Positions 20,725-31,090 of a stretch of DNA of 50,992 nt are shown here, in pieces. How positions within the stretch are numbered: the stretch's first letter is position 1; each line of letters begins with the position of its first letter. Both the position numbers and the translations under genes were made by a program. Source of the DNA: Terana coerulea. Taxonomy: Eukaryota; Basidiomycota; Agaricomycetes; Polyporales; Phanerochaetaceae. Location: assembly GCA_024811115.1 (NCBI GenBank), contig JAKOGH010000439.1, forward strand, positions 1-50,992, written 5' to 3'. Under the pieces are notes generated by a model, which had not been told where the DNA came from, did no database searches, and was given only the letters and a program-made list of their open reading frames with translations.

Positions 20725-21762
20725 TCAGAAATCGAAGCTTTGGTTTAAATCTTCATGAAGATGTTCCCGCATCCCAGGAGGCAGAATAGGTTGGCCGTCT
20801 TTCACAACGTATCCTGTAAACGCTGATGGTTAGCATTCACGGGGGACTGTCCTTTGATCAGGCTTACTGAATGGCATCTCTACGCTCTCTTTCGCGTTAA
20901 ACACAATCGTTGGATGATCCTATTTATGTCAGGACGTGAGCGGAACAAGCTGGTGCTTGAAACGTACTGTGTAAGGGATCTCATCGAGAGGAACTATCAG
21001 CCAGTTCAGCGCCTTCATGTCACAGACGAACAGGATCACGTACTTTTATCTTGCACAACTATTTTAGTGACGCCAAGAGCGGTGTCTGTAGTCATTTGGA
21101 TCTGGACCTAGATGTCTTGTTGGGAACCCAAGTACTCGAAGCTCGCCGGTACGATCGCGTGGGGGTCATCACCTGCGTGAAGGGTCAGTGTGACCCTCAC
21201 GCAAGAAGGTGAAGTAGGGTTACCAAGAATACCCTGAAATGCAGTAGATGAGAATTTTGTGACATGCCCCCATGATGAAAACGTACACCGAACAGGAACC
21301 ACTCGAAGCGGCCGTCACCGTCTTCCGGAGACAATACCTTCTCCGCCTTGGGATCGAGTAGACAGACCTTGTCCAGAGGTACGTTCTTCAATTCCATCAG
21401 GTTCAGCACGCCTTCAGGGTGAGCAAAAGCCTGCGCTGAGGACTCAGACGCAGCAGGCTCGATGAACAAAGTGTTCAGCGTGCTGCAGGAAGATTGCGAT
21501 AGGTGCGTGAAGTGCACTTCAGACCCCGAGCGCGCTAGCGTTTTCATATGCTAGTCCGTTAAAAATGCGTCAAATAAGTTCAAAAGCATAGAGAATAATG
21601 CAAATATCGACGGCGCACACGGTACTCGAGCTCCACCCACTTGGGGATCGCTCGGGACGTGTTTTCGTCCTCTTCCATATGCTCTTGCAGCGAGAGTTGG
21701 GTGAGCGTGTTATCCCTATCCAGCAGAAGCTGTATCATACCGATGACATATGCAAATCCCAT
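20725..21762 (-). CDS. SFM1: SFM1-like SPOUT protein arginine methyltransferase
   Basis: Eight exons: 21741-21762, 21619-21683, 21287-21550, 21224-21233 (10 nt), 21044-21172, 20968-20993, 20868-20919 and 20725-20813; about 218 aa (yeast Sfm1 is similar in length). Recognisable segments are YVIEHMEEDE, SGSEVHFTHLS, VCLLDPKAEKVLSPEDGD, FGGILGDDP, QMTTDTALGVTK, IPLDEIPYTDHP and KESVEMPFRYVVKDGQ. These belong to the SAM-dependent SPOUT family (Pfam DUF431). In yeast Sfm1 methylates ribosomal protein S3; that role is inferred here. Exon 5 holds two opposite indels: C5 for C6 (21161-21165 on the plus strand) and an extra base at 21100-21101. Total length is unchanged but about 20 codons are misread, probably by sequence error. 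It shares a 221 bp divergent promoter with the next gene. Confidence 0.85.
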
Positions 21763-21983
21763 TGCTGAGAGACTCTGTGGCTTCGCCGCGAGGAGGAGCG
21801 GTCACTAGTAAATTGCAAACCACAGAGCCCAAATTTGGACGGGCTCTAGGGTCACCACGTGGCATTTTCTGCCGCATTTTCGGCAGAATTTACCTTCAAC
21901 TCCTCGTTGACCTCTCCTTTCGAGCCCCCTCCTGACTGCTTTATTCTCCAAGTGCATACTTGTTGCTCTCTTCGATCCTGGTC
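21763..21983. promoter_or_regulatory. Bidirectional promoter between SFM1 and a coiled-coil gene
   Basis: Only 221 bp separate the two divergent start codons (21762 leftward, 21984 rightward), so both promoters must lie here or overlap. The stretch includes GGTCACCACGTGGCATTTTC near 21850-21870, in which CACGTG is an E-box palindrome. CT-rich sequence (CCTCTCCTTTCGAGCCCCCT) precedes the right-hand start. Confidence 0.55.
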
Positions 21984-23755
21984 ATGGCTTCAACTGGTTC
22001 TAGTACCGCCCGGACGGCCCCGCAACTGAAGCCCTCTGTCTCTGAAGCGTTGTGGGGTCATCTACTGCAGAGAAGCGTGCCTGCTGCCCTCAAAGCCAAC
22101 CCTGCGATGAAGGCGACACCTACTCCTATCCCTGTGGCTCCTATGGACAAGACGGGCACCTCTATGCGCATGCTTCTACACGACACCCAGGCGACGCTGG
22201 AGAAGTTCTCTGGCCACGTCGAGGCGCTGACCGGCAGAGTGGAGGACGCGAAGCGGGAGATCTCGACCGCACACAAGGTCTTTCAGCTGGGTCATGAGAA
22301 GCTGGTGGACGAGAACGTATCGCTACGTGAGTTCTGACACGCATATACCCGGTCTCTTGTCTCGAATTGCCTCGTCGCGCGCCTCGCAGTGAACCGGTGC
22401 CAGACGGAGGTCCAGAAGTCCGTGGGTACGCCTGCGCAAGCCTCCAAACTCGACGAGGCTCGCACCGCGCTCAGTACTATCTGCTCGAAGCTGGACTCGC
22501 TAGATAAACGCGTCGACGCGTTACACATGGTACGTGACGGTGTCTCAGATTTCGCGACAACTCCATGGACGGAATTCTCAGTTGAACCAAACGCAATTGC
22601 AAGCTATGCAGTCACTTCAAGAGCAACAAACCCAGCTCCTTACGGCTCTGTTGCCCGTTCTTCCCTTGCTGCAAGCTGTGCCGCTACATATCGACTCAGC
22701 GAGGATCAAGGTCCAAGAGAGCCTTCGTGAAATGCAGCACATATGCGCACCACCTCTTTGCACGCGTCGGGGACCGCGCCAAGAATGGAGCCAGGACCGA
22801 ACACAAGACCGTGCTTCGAGCTCTGCTGTGTCGCCACCCAGTTCTCCGAGGACACCTCCCCGCAAGAAACGAAAGCTACAGCAAGCATCCGACGCTGATC
22901 GGTGTCCCAGTGCAAGCCAACTCGATGCTGAGGCTGAGGAGCTCTCAGGCAGCACCCTTCATTTCTCGTCGCAGCCTCTGTCCTCCTCGGTCTCTGGCAT
23001 CCGCCCTGATACGCCTGCGCCTCTCCCCAGCAACGCCTCCCAGCCGACGCAGGACTCTGCGGCGCTGTCTCAGGTCAATCTCACGACGCCTCCCGAGCCG
23101 CGTTCTCCGAGCCTAGATGGATCTTTGACTGCTGCCCACGCGTCGTTGCGTACCCCGTCGACCCTTGTACTCTCACCGCCCGATGCTATGTCCTCTGCGC
23201 CTGATCCGCGCCACAATGCACGTTCGGATCCTCCCGTGCCGCCCCCGCCGGGGACGCGCGCGACCAGCGACCCGGTCGTCGAAGCCGCTGGCCCTGACGC
23301 ATCTTTAGCCAACGTCTGCGCTTCGGTGCGCACATCCAGCTCGGGCCGAATCCGCGAAATGAATGCTGTACAGACTTTAGCACGCGTTGCAAGACGTGCG
23401 ACGCCTTTACCGGCCGACGAAGCTCCGCAATGTTCTCCGTCGACCGGGATATACGGGCTGAAACTGCATACGCCAAACGATATGTTCGACGACACGTTGC
23501 AAGCGATCGCCACACCTACTTCGACCATCACGAATCAAGGCTACATGGACAGTCGCTCAAGGACATTAAATATGATCCCGGGTGTGAGCAAGCCGATGAG
23601 TTTAAAGGATCGCCGAGCCCGCGGAATGCTGTCAGAGCTTACTATGGTGGGTTTGGTGTATACAGAAGGCGGGATCGTCTCACCTTTGTTTCTAGTGGAA
23701 CGAAGGGAAGCGGTTCATAGCTTTTGAGGACGAAGATGAGCTGGATGACGAATGA
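21984..23755 (+). CDS. Unknown nuclear coiled-coil protein with basic NLS
   Basis: Exons 21984-22326, 22390-22529, 22582-23646 and 23696-23755 give 536 codons (535 aa), in phase without indels. The N-terminal third is helical, with heptad-like Leu/Val spacing (residues about 60-190: TQATLEKFSGHVEALTGRV, LSTICSKLDSLDKRVDAL, LQEQQTQLLTALLPVLPLL). A basic PPRKKRKL near 22858 is a classical NLS. The middle is Ser/Pro/Thr-rich and probably disordered. The end is acidic: KRFIAFEDEDELDDE, reached only through the last intron. I do not recognise the family. Coiled coil, NLS and divergent pairing with a housekeeping gene suggest a nuclear scaffold, but this is inference. Confidence 0.72.
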
Positions 23756-23854
23756 AGCGCACAGCAGATTACACTATCCATTGCCAAATGTGATGAGATC
23801 ACAAAGCTTACAATGTTATGACTTTGTCTCTGAATGACATACTGCACAGGAAAT

Positions 23855-26577
23855 TTAATATCCGGAACCTGGTGCTACTCGTCCTCCGACTCCGATGACG
23901 CCACAGCGCGCATAGTATCTTGCCAGGACGAGGCGTACGACCTGCAACCGCTGCAAGGCTTGCCTTTCGTCCTTGCTCTTCGTCGTACGAGCCAGGACGC
24001 TGAGGTAGTCTGACCCCGCGCCTTGAGCCGCTCGTGAACATATTTCCTCCAATTTGCGCAGCAGCAGAAATGTTTCATCGGACGAGAAAAGCATCTCGTC
24101 TTCTACATGCGGCGTGAGCACTAACAAGGATCGCCTTATTCGACAACACCCACCGTTCTGAAGCAACTCGACTGCATCTGAGAGCACGACCGCCCACCAC
24201 GCCTTCGGTGCGACGTCATCTCGGAGCAGCGCGACGACACAGCCGGCGGCCTCGTGCAGGTCGCCGTTGAGGCGTCGCTGGTGGAACTCAGCGAAGCGCA
24301 CGGCGAACATCAAGCGGTAAACAAACACGCCGCTGGAGACAGATTGTTGCCGCTCGCGCAGGATCTGAAGTGACGGAGCGATGTTGGCGACGAGGCTGGC
24401 GAAGTTCGTGGGGTCTGAAACAAGGTGGGTTGAGAATACCATCATGAGACGGCGCGAACAGCCCGAACCTTGTACAAAGTACTCCTCCAGTACGTGGTCA
24501 ACGATCCGGCCAAGGCCTAACCAGTCCTCCGCGGAGGTGGTGTACGCCACCGCGAGACCGTATTCCTTCTCGCTCAGGAATGTCCGTGCCGCGAGCTGAT
24601 CCATCGGGCAACGTCATCAGCTAGAACAGATCTCTGCCCCGCGGCGTGTTGGTGGCTTACCTTGCAGACCGCGCGGCGCGCGGCCTCGCGCTGATGTTCG
24701 TAGCATGATGTGTTGACGTCCTTCAGAACCCCGGCGAGGTCTCCAGCGCGGATTTTGGCGCCGTCCTGGTCGGCCGTCTCCACGTCCCCGGCCTTGTTGG
24801 CGTGCGTTGCAGCTGCAGGGGTACTCGGACCAGCACCTCGTCGGCCATCTCCTTGCCGACGTCCCCGCAGCTGCACATGTATTCGACCGTCAGACGCCAG
24901 AGGCCAGGATCCGTGTGCAGGTATTCAGCATAGGCAAGCACGTAGTATTGACGGAGGGTGAGACCGGAACTGTGAGATTCCGTGTGTCAGTGTTGGTCCA
25001 GGTGGGCACAAAATGGAGATTGATTTTGCGCACTCTTGTACACTACGATCAATCAGATCCAGCGGTTCCATCGCATCTGCGAGGTGCGCAGAAAGCCAAA
25101 CGTCTAGCTTGTGAGCCTGTGAGAGAAGCTGCTGGGGCTTCCCAAGAATAGCGAAGAGTGCATAGCGTCTTCCAGGTTCGTGAGGTCCGGTGGCATCTCG
25201 TCGAGCACTTTAACCACCACTTCTCTGTGGGAGCGGGTGTGAACAACGCACTCGTCACCGGGGCTGAAGTACTTACGGCAGGTCGTGTCTTCGAAGCCGT
25301 GGGTCAACGAAGATCCCCCACGCGACGCATACTTCCTTCCAATCTGCACCCAGCTCGCTGCACACGCGCTTAACCTCCTCTTCCCGACCCTCGAGGATTC
25401 CCACAATATCGCTCAGTCGATCCCACCAGTTCTCAAAACCGTCGTCGCGATCGTCTTCTGGGACTCGGTCGAGCTCTATCCGCAAGGTCTTGACTTTGTC
25501 TTTCCATCGACGAGATGCGACCACAAAGTCGCGCTCGACATCGAAATGGACAAGTCGCGGAAGGTTCGTCAAGAGGGGTTCAAGATGCTCCGCTAATCGA
25601 CGCAGATTTTGGGAGGGGTGGTTGTTGGCGAGAATACCGAGGAAGAAGGCAGATGCTTTTGAAAGTCCTCGCAAAGTTGCCCTAGAATGACGGTCAGTCT
25701 GTGTCAAAAAGACATGCAGTTGGTATACATACCGCGTAAGATATGGCCAGAATGTATCATCTTCCCATGGCTTGTCGAGTGCGCTCAGGTGATCGCCCTC
25801 TTCTGTGGAGGGCTCAATATAGTTGATGTTCAGCCACTCCATAAGGTCATCTCCAACCGGCGCTTCTTCATATCCGCTCTCTGGTAGATAGAGTACAGTG
25901 AACAGAGACCAACATGTAGCCAGCTTTCGGTAGTGATCTCCATCGAATTGCAGTGGTTCCGGTGGCGGAAGTTCGCGCTGCGCGTCAAGGAATGTAAGAC
26001 AGATCAGTTTCTGTGCCTAGAAGCATGACGTACAGAAGAGTATGCCCAGCACTCTTTGCAGAAGTTTGCATAGTCAATGCTGAGTTTGCGAAGCTTCTGT
26101 GTGAAGTCATCATTGCTGCATAGGCCGAGGTTAGATGGGTATAGGTAGCAGAAGTATTGCACGCACAGCTCGAAATCCCTTGTCCCAGACTCGTTGACTA
26201 GATGCTGTACTGCAGCAAATATGATTGACACGTCTGATACAAACTATGACGCGTGTTCAGCCCATACGGAAGAACAACTAGACACGGCTTACAGTACGGC
26301 GTTCCGACTGTGGCGGGCTGCGGTCTAACGCGAAATAAACTGGCTGTGACTTGGGGTACGTAGCTTTTGCAAGCTGTGGGTCTGCCTTTCCAAAGTTAAA
26401 GCAGTGTACACTGTTCGTGACCGAGGAAGAGTCGTACATTGTTCGTTGGGAACACAGCAATCGAGTCGTCCCGTGGTGAGAATGAAGTTCCTATAGTCCG
26501 ACCAGATTTTTGAAGCCCTCTGCGCTTCCCTGTTCAAATAGCGGTGGCTCAAGAGAGACAGGGTGAGAGTTGGCCAT
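23855..26577 (-). CDS. NUP85: Nucleoporin Nup85 (Nup84/Y-complex)
   Basis: About ten exons: 26438-26577, 26293-26373, 26167-26243, 26034-26115, 25733-25977, 25277-25681, one ending about 25040 and starting at 25224, 24661-24969, 24469-24595 and 23855-24414. Nup85 segments are visible throughout: SFSPRDDSIAVFPTNN, FVSDVSIIFAAVQHL, GFENWWDRLSDIVGILEGRE, DEMPPDLTNLEDAMH, QYYVLAYAEYLHTDPGLWRL and FLLLRKLEEICSR. The protein is the alpha-solenoid scaffold of the Y-complex at the nuclear pore. Three breaks fit homopolymers one base short: T5 at 26507-26511, CCC at 25141-25143 and TT at 24807-24808 (plus strand). The junction of the exons around 24970-25050 could not be closed in frame. Convergent with the coiled-coil gene, 100 bp apart. 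Confidence 0.87.
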
Positions 26578-27654
26578 GGTTTGGTGGGGAGGGCGGGAAT
26601 GGACCAGGAGGTGCGGAACAGACAACATTGTCACGTCCTCGCGTTCAATGGGTGTGACATCACGTGATTGAACTTTGTGACCACCTGCAACGGCGCTTCA
26701 CCCATCGCGAGATCGAACCCGACCGTCACTAGCACAGGTATACTCAACAGACAAACATTAATGTCGCCGGCCGACGTGGCGCGTATGCGGGGCAGGTCTT
26801 TGTGAGCCGTCGGGTATCTTTGCACAATTCCGGGGATCATTTGACATAACTTTGCGGAAGCCGGTAACACATAGCCATACTAGTGTTCACGCCCTCCCAC
26901 GTACGCCCTCACCCTGGGCTTATTGACCCGAGAAATGGACTTCGAGATGCTTAAACTTCATCTCTATAGCTAATCTGTGGAGTCTATCTTGGACCGAAGG
27001 ACGGGCGTGCGGTACTTACCACCTCGCTTTACTCAAATTGTGCGAGACGGTCGCCCATCGTACGTCAGTTAACCACTGATTGTACAAAGAATACTCTGCC
27101 GTAGGACGGCTTTGCATTGCTAGCTGAGCCGGGCTCCCGACGTAGCCCCTGATGCGGACGGTCAACTGAAGCCTCTGCTGTACAGAGGTGAAGGCTTGCA
27201 ACTGAAGCCGGGACGCTTCGCAAGGTCATTCGGATCGGTTCATACCGCCGAGGTCAGATCCGCGCGAGCGGGATGCAATGTGTAAGGCGCTCCGCGCGCC
27301 GGCAGCCCTTGTTCTTTACCGTCACTACCGTGCACTTGTGAACTGCTCTACCCCGCTTTAGGCTGTCGTCGAAATGTAAAACAGTCTGCAACTGTGCATG
27401 GTCAACTGTTTCAACAATATCGGGTGCGCCTCCATTATATAGAATATACACATAACAGTTGTACTAACTGCGGGAGTGCTGTAGGAGTCTATGCTACAAG
27501 TATACTACTGGATATCGACAGTAATGTCGGAGCTAGTATAGGAACGCTACATGTCCATGCGAAAAGGTCCGGCAGTCTGAGCTATAGCTACATGGTAAGG
27601 GTCCGAAGGCGAGACACGGATGTGGCGAGTCGGGAACTCGCAAGGAAAAAGTGC
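26578..27654. other. Intergenic, no gene recognised
   Basis: About 1.1 kb upstream of NUP85 and downstream of the small Cys-rich gene. Only short ORFs without known domains. The stretch 27380-27660 is comparatively AT-rich. The NUP85 promoter should be in the first few hundred bases. Confidence 0.5.
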
Positions 27655-27985
27655 TTAGTGACCGCTGCAAGAACCTAGCTGTTTGCCGTTGAAAAATCTT
27701 TGATCCTGGCCATACCTTTCATCATATGAAAGGTAAGTACTAGTACAATGAATCTACACGTGATGTACTTACTGAGTTTTGCACCCTGACCTAGAGCAGT
27801 CGTGCGGGTGAGTTGCGTGGTTGCGACTATACTTGCAAGCAGGGCTGCAGCAGTCGGACTACAGCAAGTAGCGTTCAGCGCGGATGTGGCACATGGTATC
27901 GAAAGATACTCACGAATTGCCTGGGTCCGTCGTTAATCTGGCGGCCGCAGCTGCATTGGGTGTAGCGGACGAAGTAGTAGCACAT
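27655..27985 (-). CDS. Small cysteine-rich protein (MCYYFV family), unknown function
   Basis: Exons 27914-27985, 27773-27858 and 27655-27739 give 81 codons (80 aa). It starts MCYYFVRYTQCSCGRQ, a lead I know from short Cys-rich proteins of Agaricomycetes. Cys residues continue in SDCCSPACKYSRNH, PHDCSRSGCKT and GSCSG near the end, nine in all, a spacing that could bind zinc or form disulfides. There is no signal peptide. Intron 1 (27859-27913) has the branch site CGCTGAAC. The second donor GTAAGTAC is strong; if it is not used, the protein ends one codon further as a 53-residue form. Too small to be found by ORF length alone. Function unknown. Confidence 0.6.
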
Positions 27986-29434
27986 ATTGAACGGAGGCGA
28001 GAGTAGACTGGGCTGAGAACGGTGAAGATTGGTATGTTTCGATAGGCATTCCACTGCTCGCTCATATACGAAGACTGAGCCGCTCTCTGTCAGGGCCTCC
28101 TCGCGCGCCGCGTACGAACTCGACTGGGCAGTGTACCCCCACACACAGAATCCCAGGACAGCGGCTCGCGACAAGCCGATGAGGAGGACGGGGCGCAAGT
28201 ACAGTTTGACTGTAGCCCAAATTCTACCGCTTGTATACAGCGCTGGGGCTAAGGAAGGAATCTGTTCGCCGTTGGACTCAGGATCTCCGAAACTCTCGGT
28301 GCATACCGATAGCCATGCAGAGAACCGGGTATCGCGATTTTACAGCCCGTTTGACCTGCAGGAGCACCAGCGTACGCCCGAAATTCTAACGGCGATGCAA
28401 GATGCAATCTCACTCTGGCACACAAGGACATTCCGCGGCTGGGTATAATTCTGCCTCGATCTGATTATCATCGAGGACGCTCATCGCGGCACCAATGGTG
28501 TCCTTGCGGCCGAGTCATGGAAACCGCTGGGATCACCCTCAATCCATCTCCGTTGTTGCGTGTGGGCTCCCTCACGCCAAACAGTGTTGCCCACGGTTCT
28601 GAAGCACGGCCGGCGTGTCACCGTCAAATGATATTTTGCGCACACAAACCAATGGTAGCCTGAGTGAAAGAATGTTGTGCGCAAGACCATGCGCCGCCGT
28701 GCGGCCCAACTTGTGTTCGCAAGGAATGAGTTGCCTCGACCAGCTCGAGCTGTGCAGTGGGCGGGCGGTGCACGTGCGTCTGAGATGAGCGGTATACGGC
28801 GTCCCTTGAGGTCCCTTAGCTCAGCCGGCGACTCCAGCGGAAACTGCCGCCTCTGGATCTGAGCCGGAGACCTGGAGCGTCCCCCAACATTCGTCTAGGA
28901 ATCCGATGCATATCGCCAGATGGCATTGCCGTGTCCAGTGTATAGGTCCATGTTTATCAAAAACTAGCTTACCATCTTGATCCTGCATTCATCTCATGTC
29001 ACAGTCTTCGGGGTCGCATAAACACACGACGGGCAGCAACGCTGAGGTTTAGTAAGCCCTGACATGTACATGGGACGCATGCAGTGCGATTAAGGACCAG
29101 TGGACATGAATCTCCGTATAAGGTGCCACTGAAACACAAGAAGCGGCGCTGTGTTTAAATTCAACACATGGGCGAACCTCGGTAACCACTCTCGATTTGT
29201 GCACGCGTCACGCCGCGATATGTTCAAACCGAGCCCATTGCCGTAAGGTCAACTGCGGCCTCTTGCATGATGAATGCAGCGGGAAAAGATGCTCTAGAGT
29301 CTGCGCTTGCGCTACTTGATACTGCATACTGGAATACAAGGGCTGGTAGCTGATAGGTGGTGTCGATATGGAGACATAGCTTCACCTCACTGAGCCGTCA
29401 ACTCTCGATTTGACATATGGAATTTCAGCGTTTT
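27986..29434. other. Intergenic, no gene recognised
   Basis: About 1.45 kb. A plus-strand ORF at 28029-28448 runs antisense to the upstream region of the small gene and has no recognisable domain. No repeat or promoter element stands out. It should include the promoter of the Cys-rich gene and the 3' end of the methyltransferase. Confidence 0.45.
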
Positions 29435-30856
29435 TTATTCGATGAGTGAGCTACTGCTCACTCCCAAAGTCGCCGGAGCACCCGCTCGTGCGAGCCAAAC
29501 CTCCACAGGACTTCCTCCCGCACCAAGCCTCTCTCCCACTTTGGCAAACGAGATGCCGATCTCCGCTGCCATATCCCAAAGCGTGCGCTCGGCGACATCG
29601 CGCTCTTTGTAGCCCAACAGCACGAGCGGTGATCTTCTGTCACCCTCGGGATCTACAATTTGCGTTAGACCATGGAGCGTGCGCATCAGGGCTGGAAACG
29701 ACGCTGTGTTGTAGGTTACGTCGGCCATTCTGTGTTACCGCCAGAAAAAGTTAGAAGCCACGTCCGCCGGCATGGGGAAGACGGAGTACGCACACGATCA
29801 CGTCGAAGCCGTGTCCATTCTTGACCTCCGTGGACAAGGTTTGTTCGTCCCAGTCGAGTACCGTCGCCTTGGGCATAACGGAGTCAAATCGAAAGAGACC
29901 CTTGTTTTCGTATATGTTTTGCTGTAGCAACGGCATTGCCGACGCTGAATGAAATTATCAGCGTGATTTTAGCGGAACAATCAAGTTGGCAGTACCAAGA
30001 TCCGTCGTCATTATACATCCACGTGGCTCCGCTGTCTGACTGCAGGACCGAAGAGCTCCCAGTGACAGAGATACTATTCCTGTGCCCGCACCTAGTGGTC
30101 CGGTTAGTGCCACGCTAAGAAAAGATCTCAGTTGAACGGTAGTCCACTCACCTAATTCTATGACTCTGCACTCTTGGGCGGTCAGGGGCTGTTCGTAGGT
30201 CAGAGACCAACGGAGACATCATCAGGTCCGCGGTTCCCTGAATAAGGCTCCCTAGCCATGAGCTAAGTCCTACACCGCTGTCCCAGACTTTCTGGGCTTC
30301 GTGAGCGATGGTCGGGACAGATGAGCTTGGGCCTAACCTTGTCGAGGTCAAACGAAGTTTGTTCCTTGATCGACATGAATGATTGTTCTCCGGACTCGGT
30401 GCAAAGCCGATACACCCGCTCCACTCTCTCCTGCTTTGCAGGCCCTCCAGCGGGCCTACGAGAGCTGAAAGTTATGGGCATCGACATGACGGGCAGTGGT
30501 CGGTCACCAGTGCTGGGTGAGGCGAGGTTGACAATATACGGATATCCTTGGCTGTGTGTGGTCAAAACAAGCCGAAACGCCTGACCTTCCCTTACGCCCT
30601 GTGGCTGGGGTACTGTGAGCTCTCGATACGCATTGCTTTCTCTCCATGTAGTGAGTTTCAGTGGCTTGAAGATATTCGTGGGATGCTTTGAGGCACTGTC
30701 GGGCGCGGTCGCTGGCATCCAGCTGTAGTATATGTCCTGAGCACCAGAGAACATCTCTGTTCTCAGGTCATTCGCGATTTGCGGAGTAATAGAGATGGGG
30801 ACACCCGGTGCTGTTTGGTGCGGAGGGGGTTTGAGGAAGGAGAGGTAGAAAAACAT
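29435..30856 (-). CDS. METTL21-type protein-lysine methyltransferase (family 16)
   Basis: Exons 30338-30856, 30152-30291, 29996-30114, 29794-29944 and 29435-29729 give 408 codons (407 aa), in phase. An N-terminal extension (MFFYLSFLKPPPHQTAPG, PQIANDLRTE) is typical of a fungal subgroup. The Rossmann fold follows: FDLDKKVWDSGVGLSSW, then SAM motif I LGAGTGIVSL, TTDLASAMPLLQQNI (motif II) and DVIVMADVTYNTASFPAL, with a DxxY-like motif (DVTY). The C-terminal LGYKERDVAERTLWDMA completes it. The family methylates lysines of translation factors, chaperones and similar proteins; the substrate here is unknown. It shares a 234 bp divergent promoter with PCP1. Confidence 0.85.
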
Positions 30857-31090
30857 CCTGTAAAATGTTCAGAATTATTTCCAAGGCCACATGCTCGCCA
30901 CTTACTCTGCACCGCAATTTTTGCGCCTCGAGTCTCTCCAGGCTGACTGGCCTCTGAACTCACACCGATGTTCCTCAAGGCTCGAGCGCGCGCCGGTGAT
31001 GGTGACTCCGGACCAAGAACGTCCGTCCGGTGGCGCCAACACGGCATCTCCCGATGTTGCCCGGCATCCGCACTCGCGTCAAACGGCACC
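30857..31090. promoter_or_regulatory. Bidirectional promoter between methyltransferase and PCP1
   Basis: 234 bp separate the divergent ATGs at 30856 and 31091. The right half is open in frame with PCP1, so an earlier PCP1 start (Met at 30968) is possible. The start at 31091 gives a typical mitochondrial presequence and is preferred. No TATA box was seen. Confidence 0.45.

Noticed and set aside
26480..26520. A 12-nt intron (GTCGGACTATAG) or 8-nt insertion near the start of NUP85
   Set aside because: Too short to be spliced. Restoring one A in the A5 run just before gives the expected SGRTIGTSFSPR reading without any intron.
28029..28448. Plus-strand ORF of 139 codons upstream of the Cys-rich gene
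   Set aside because: No recognisable domain and no splice or composition support; probably chance.
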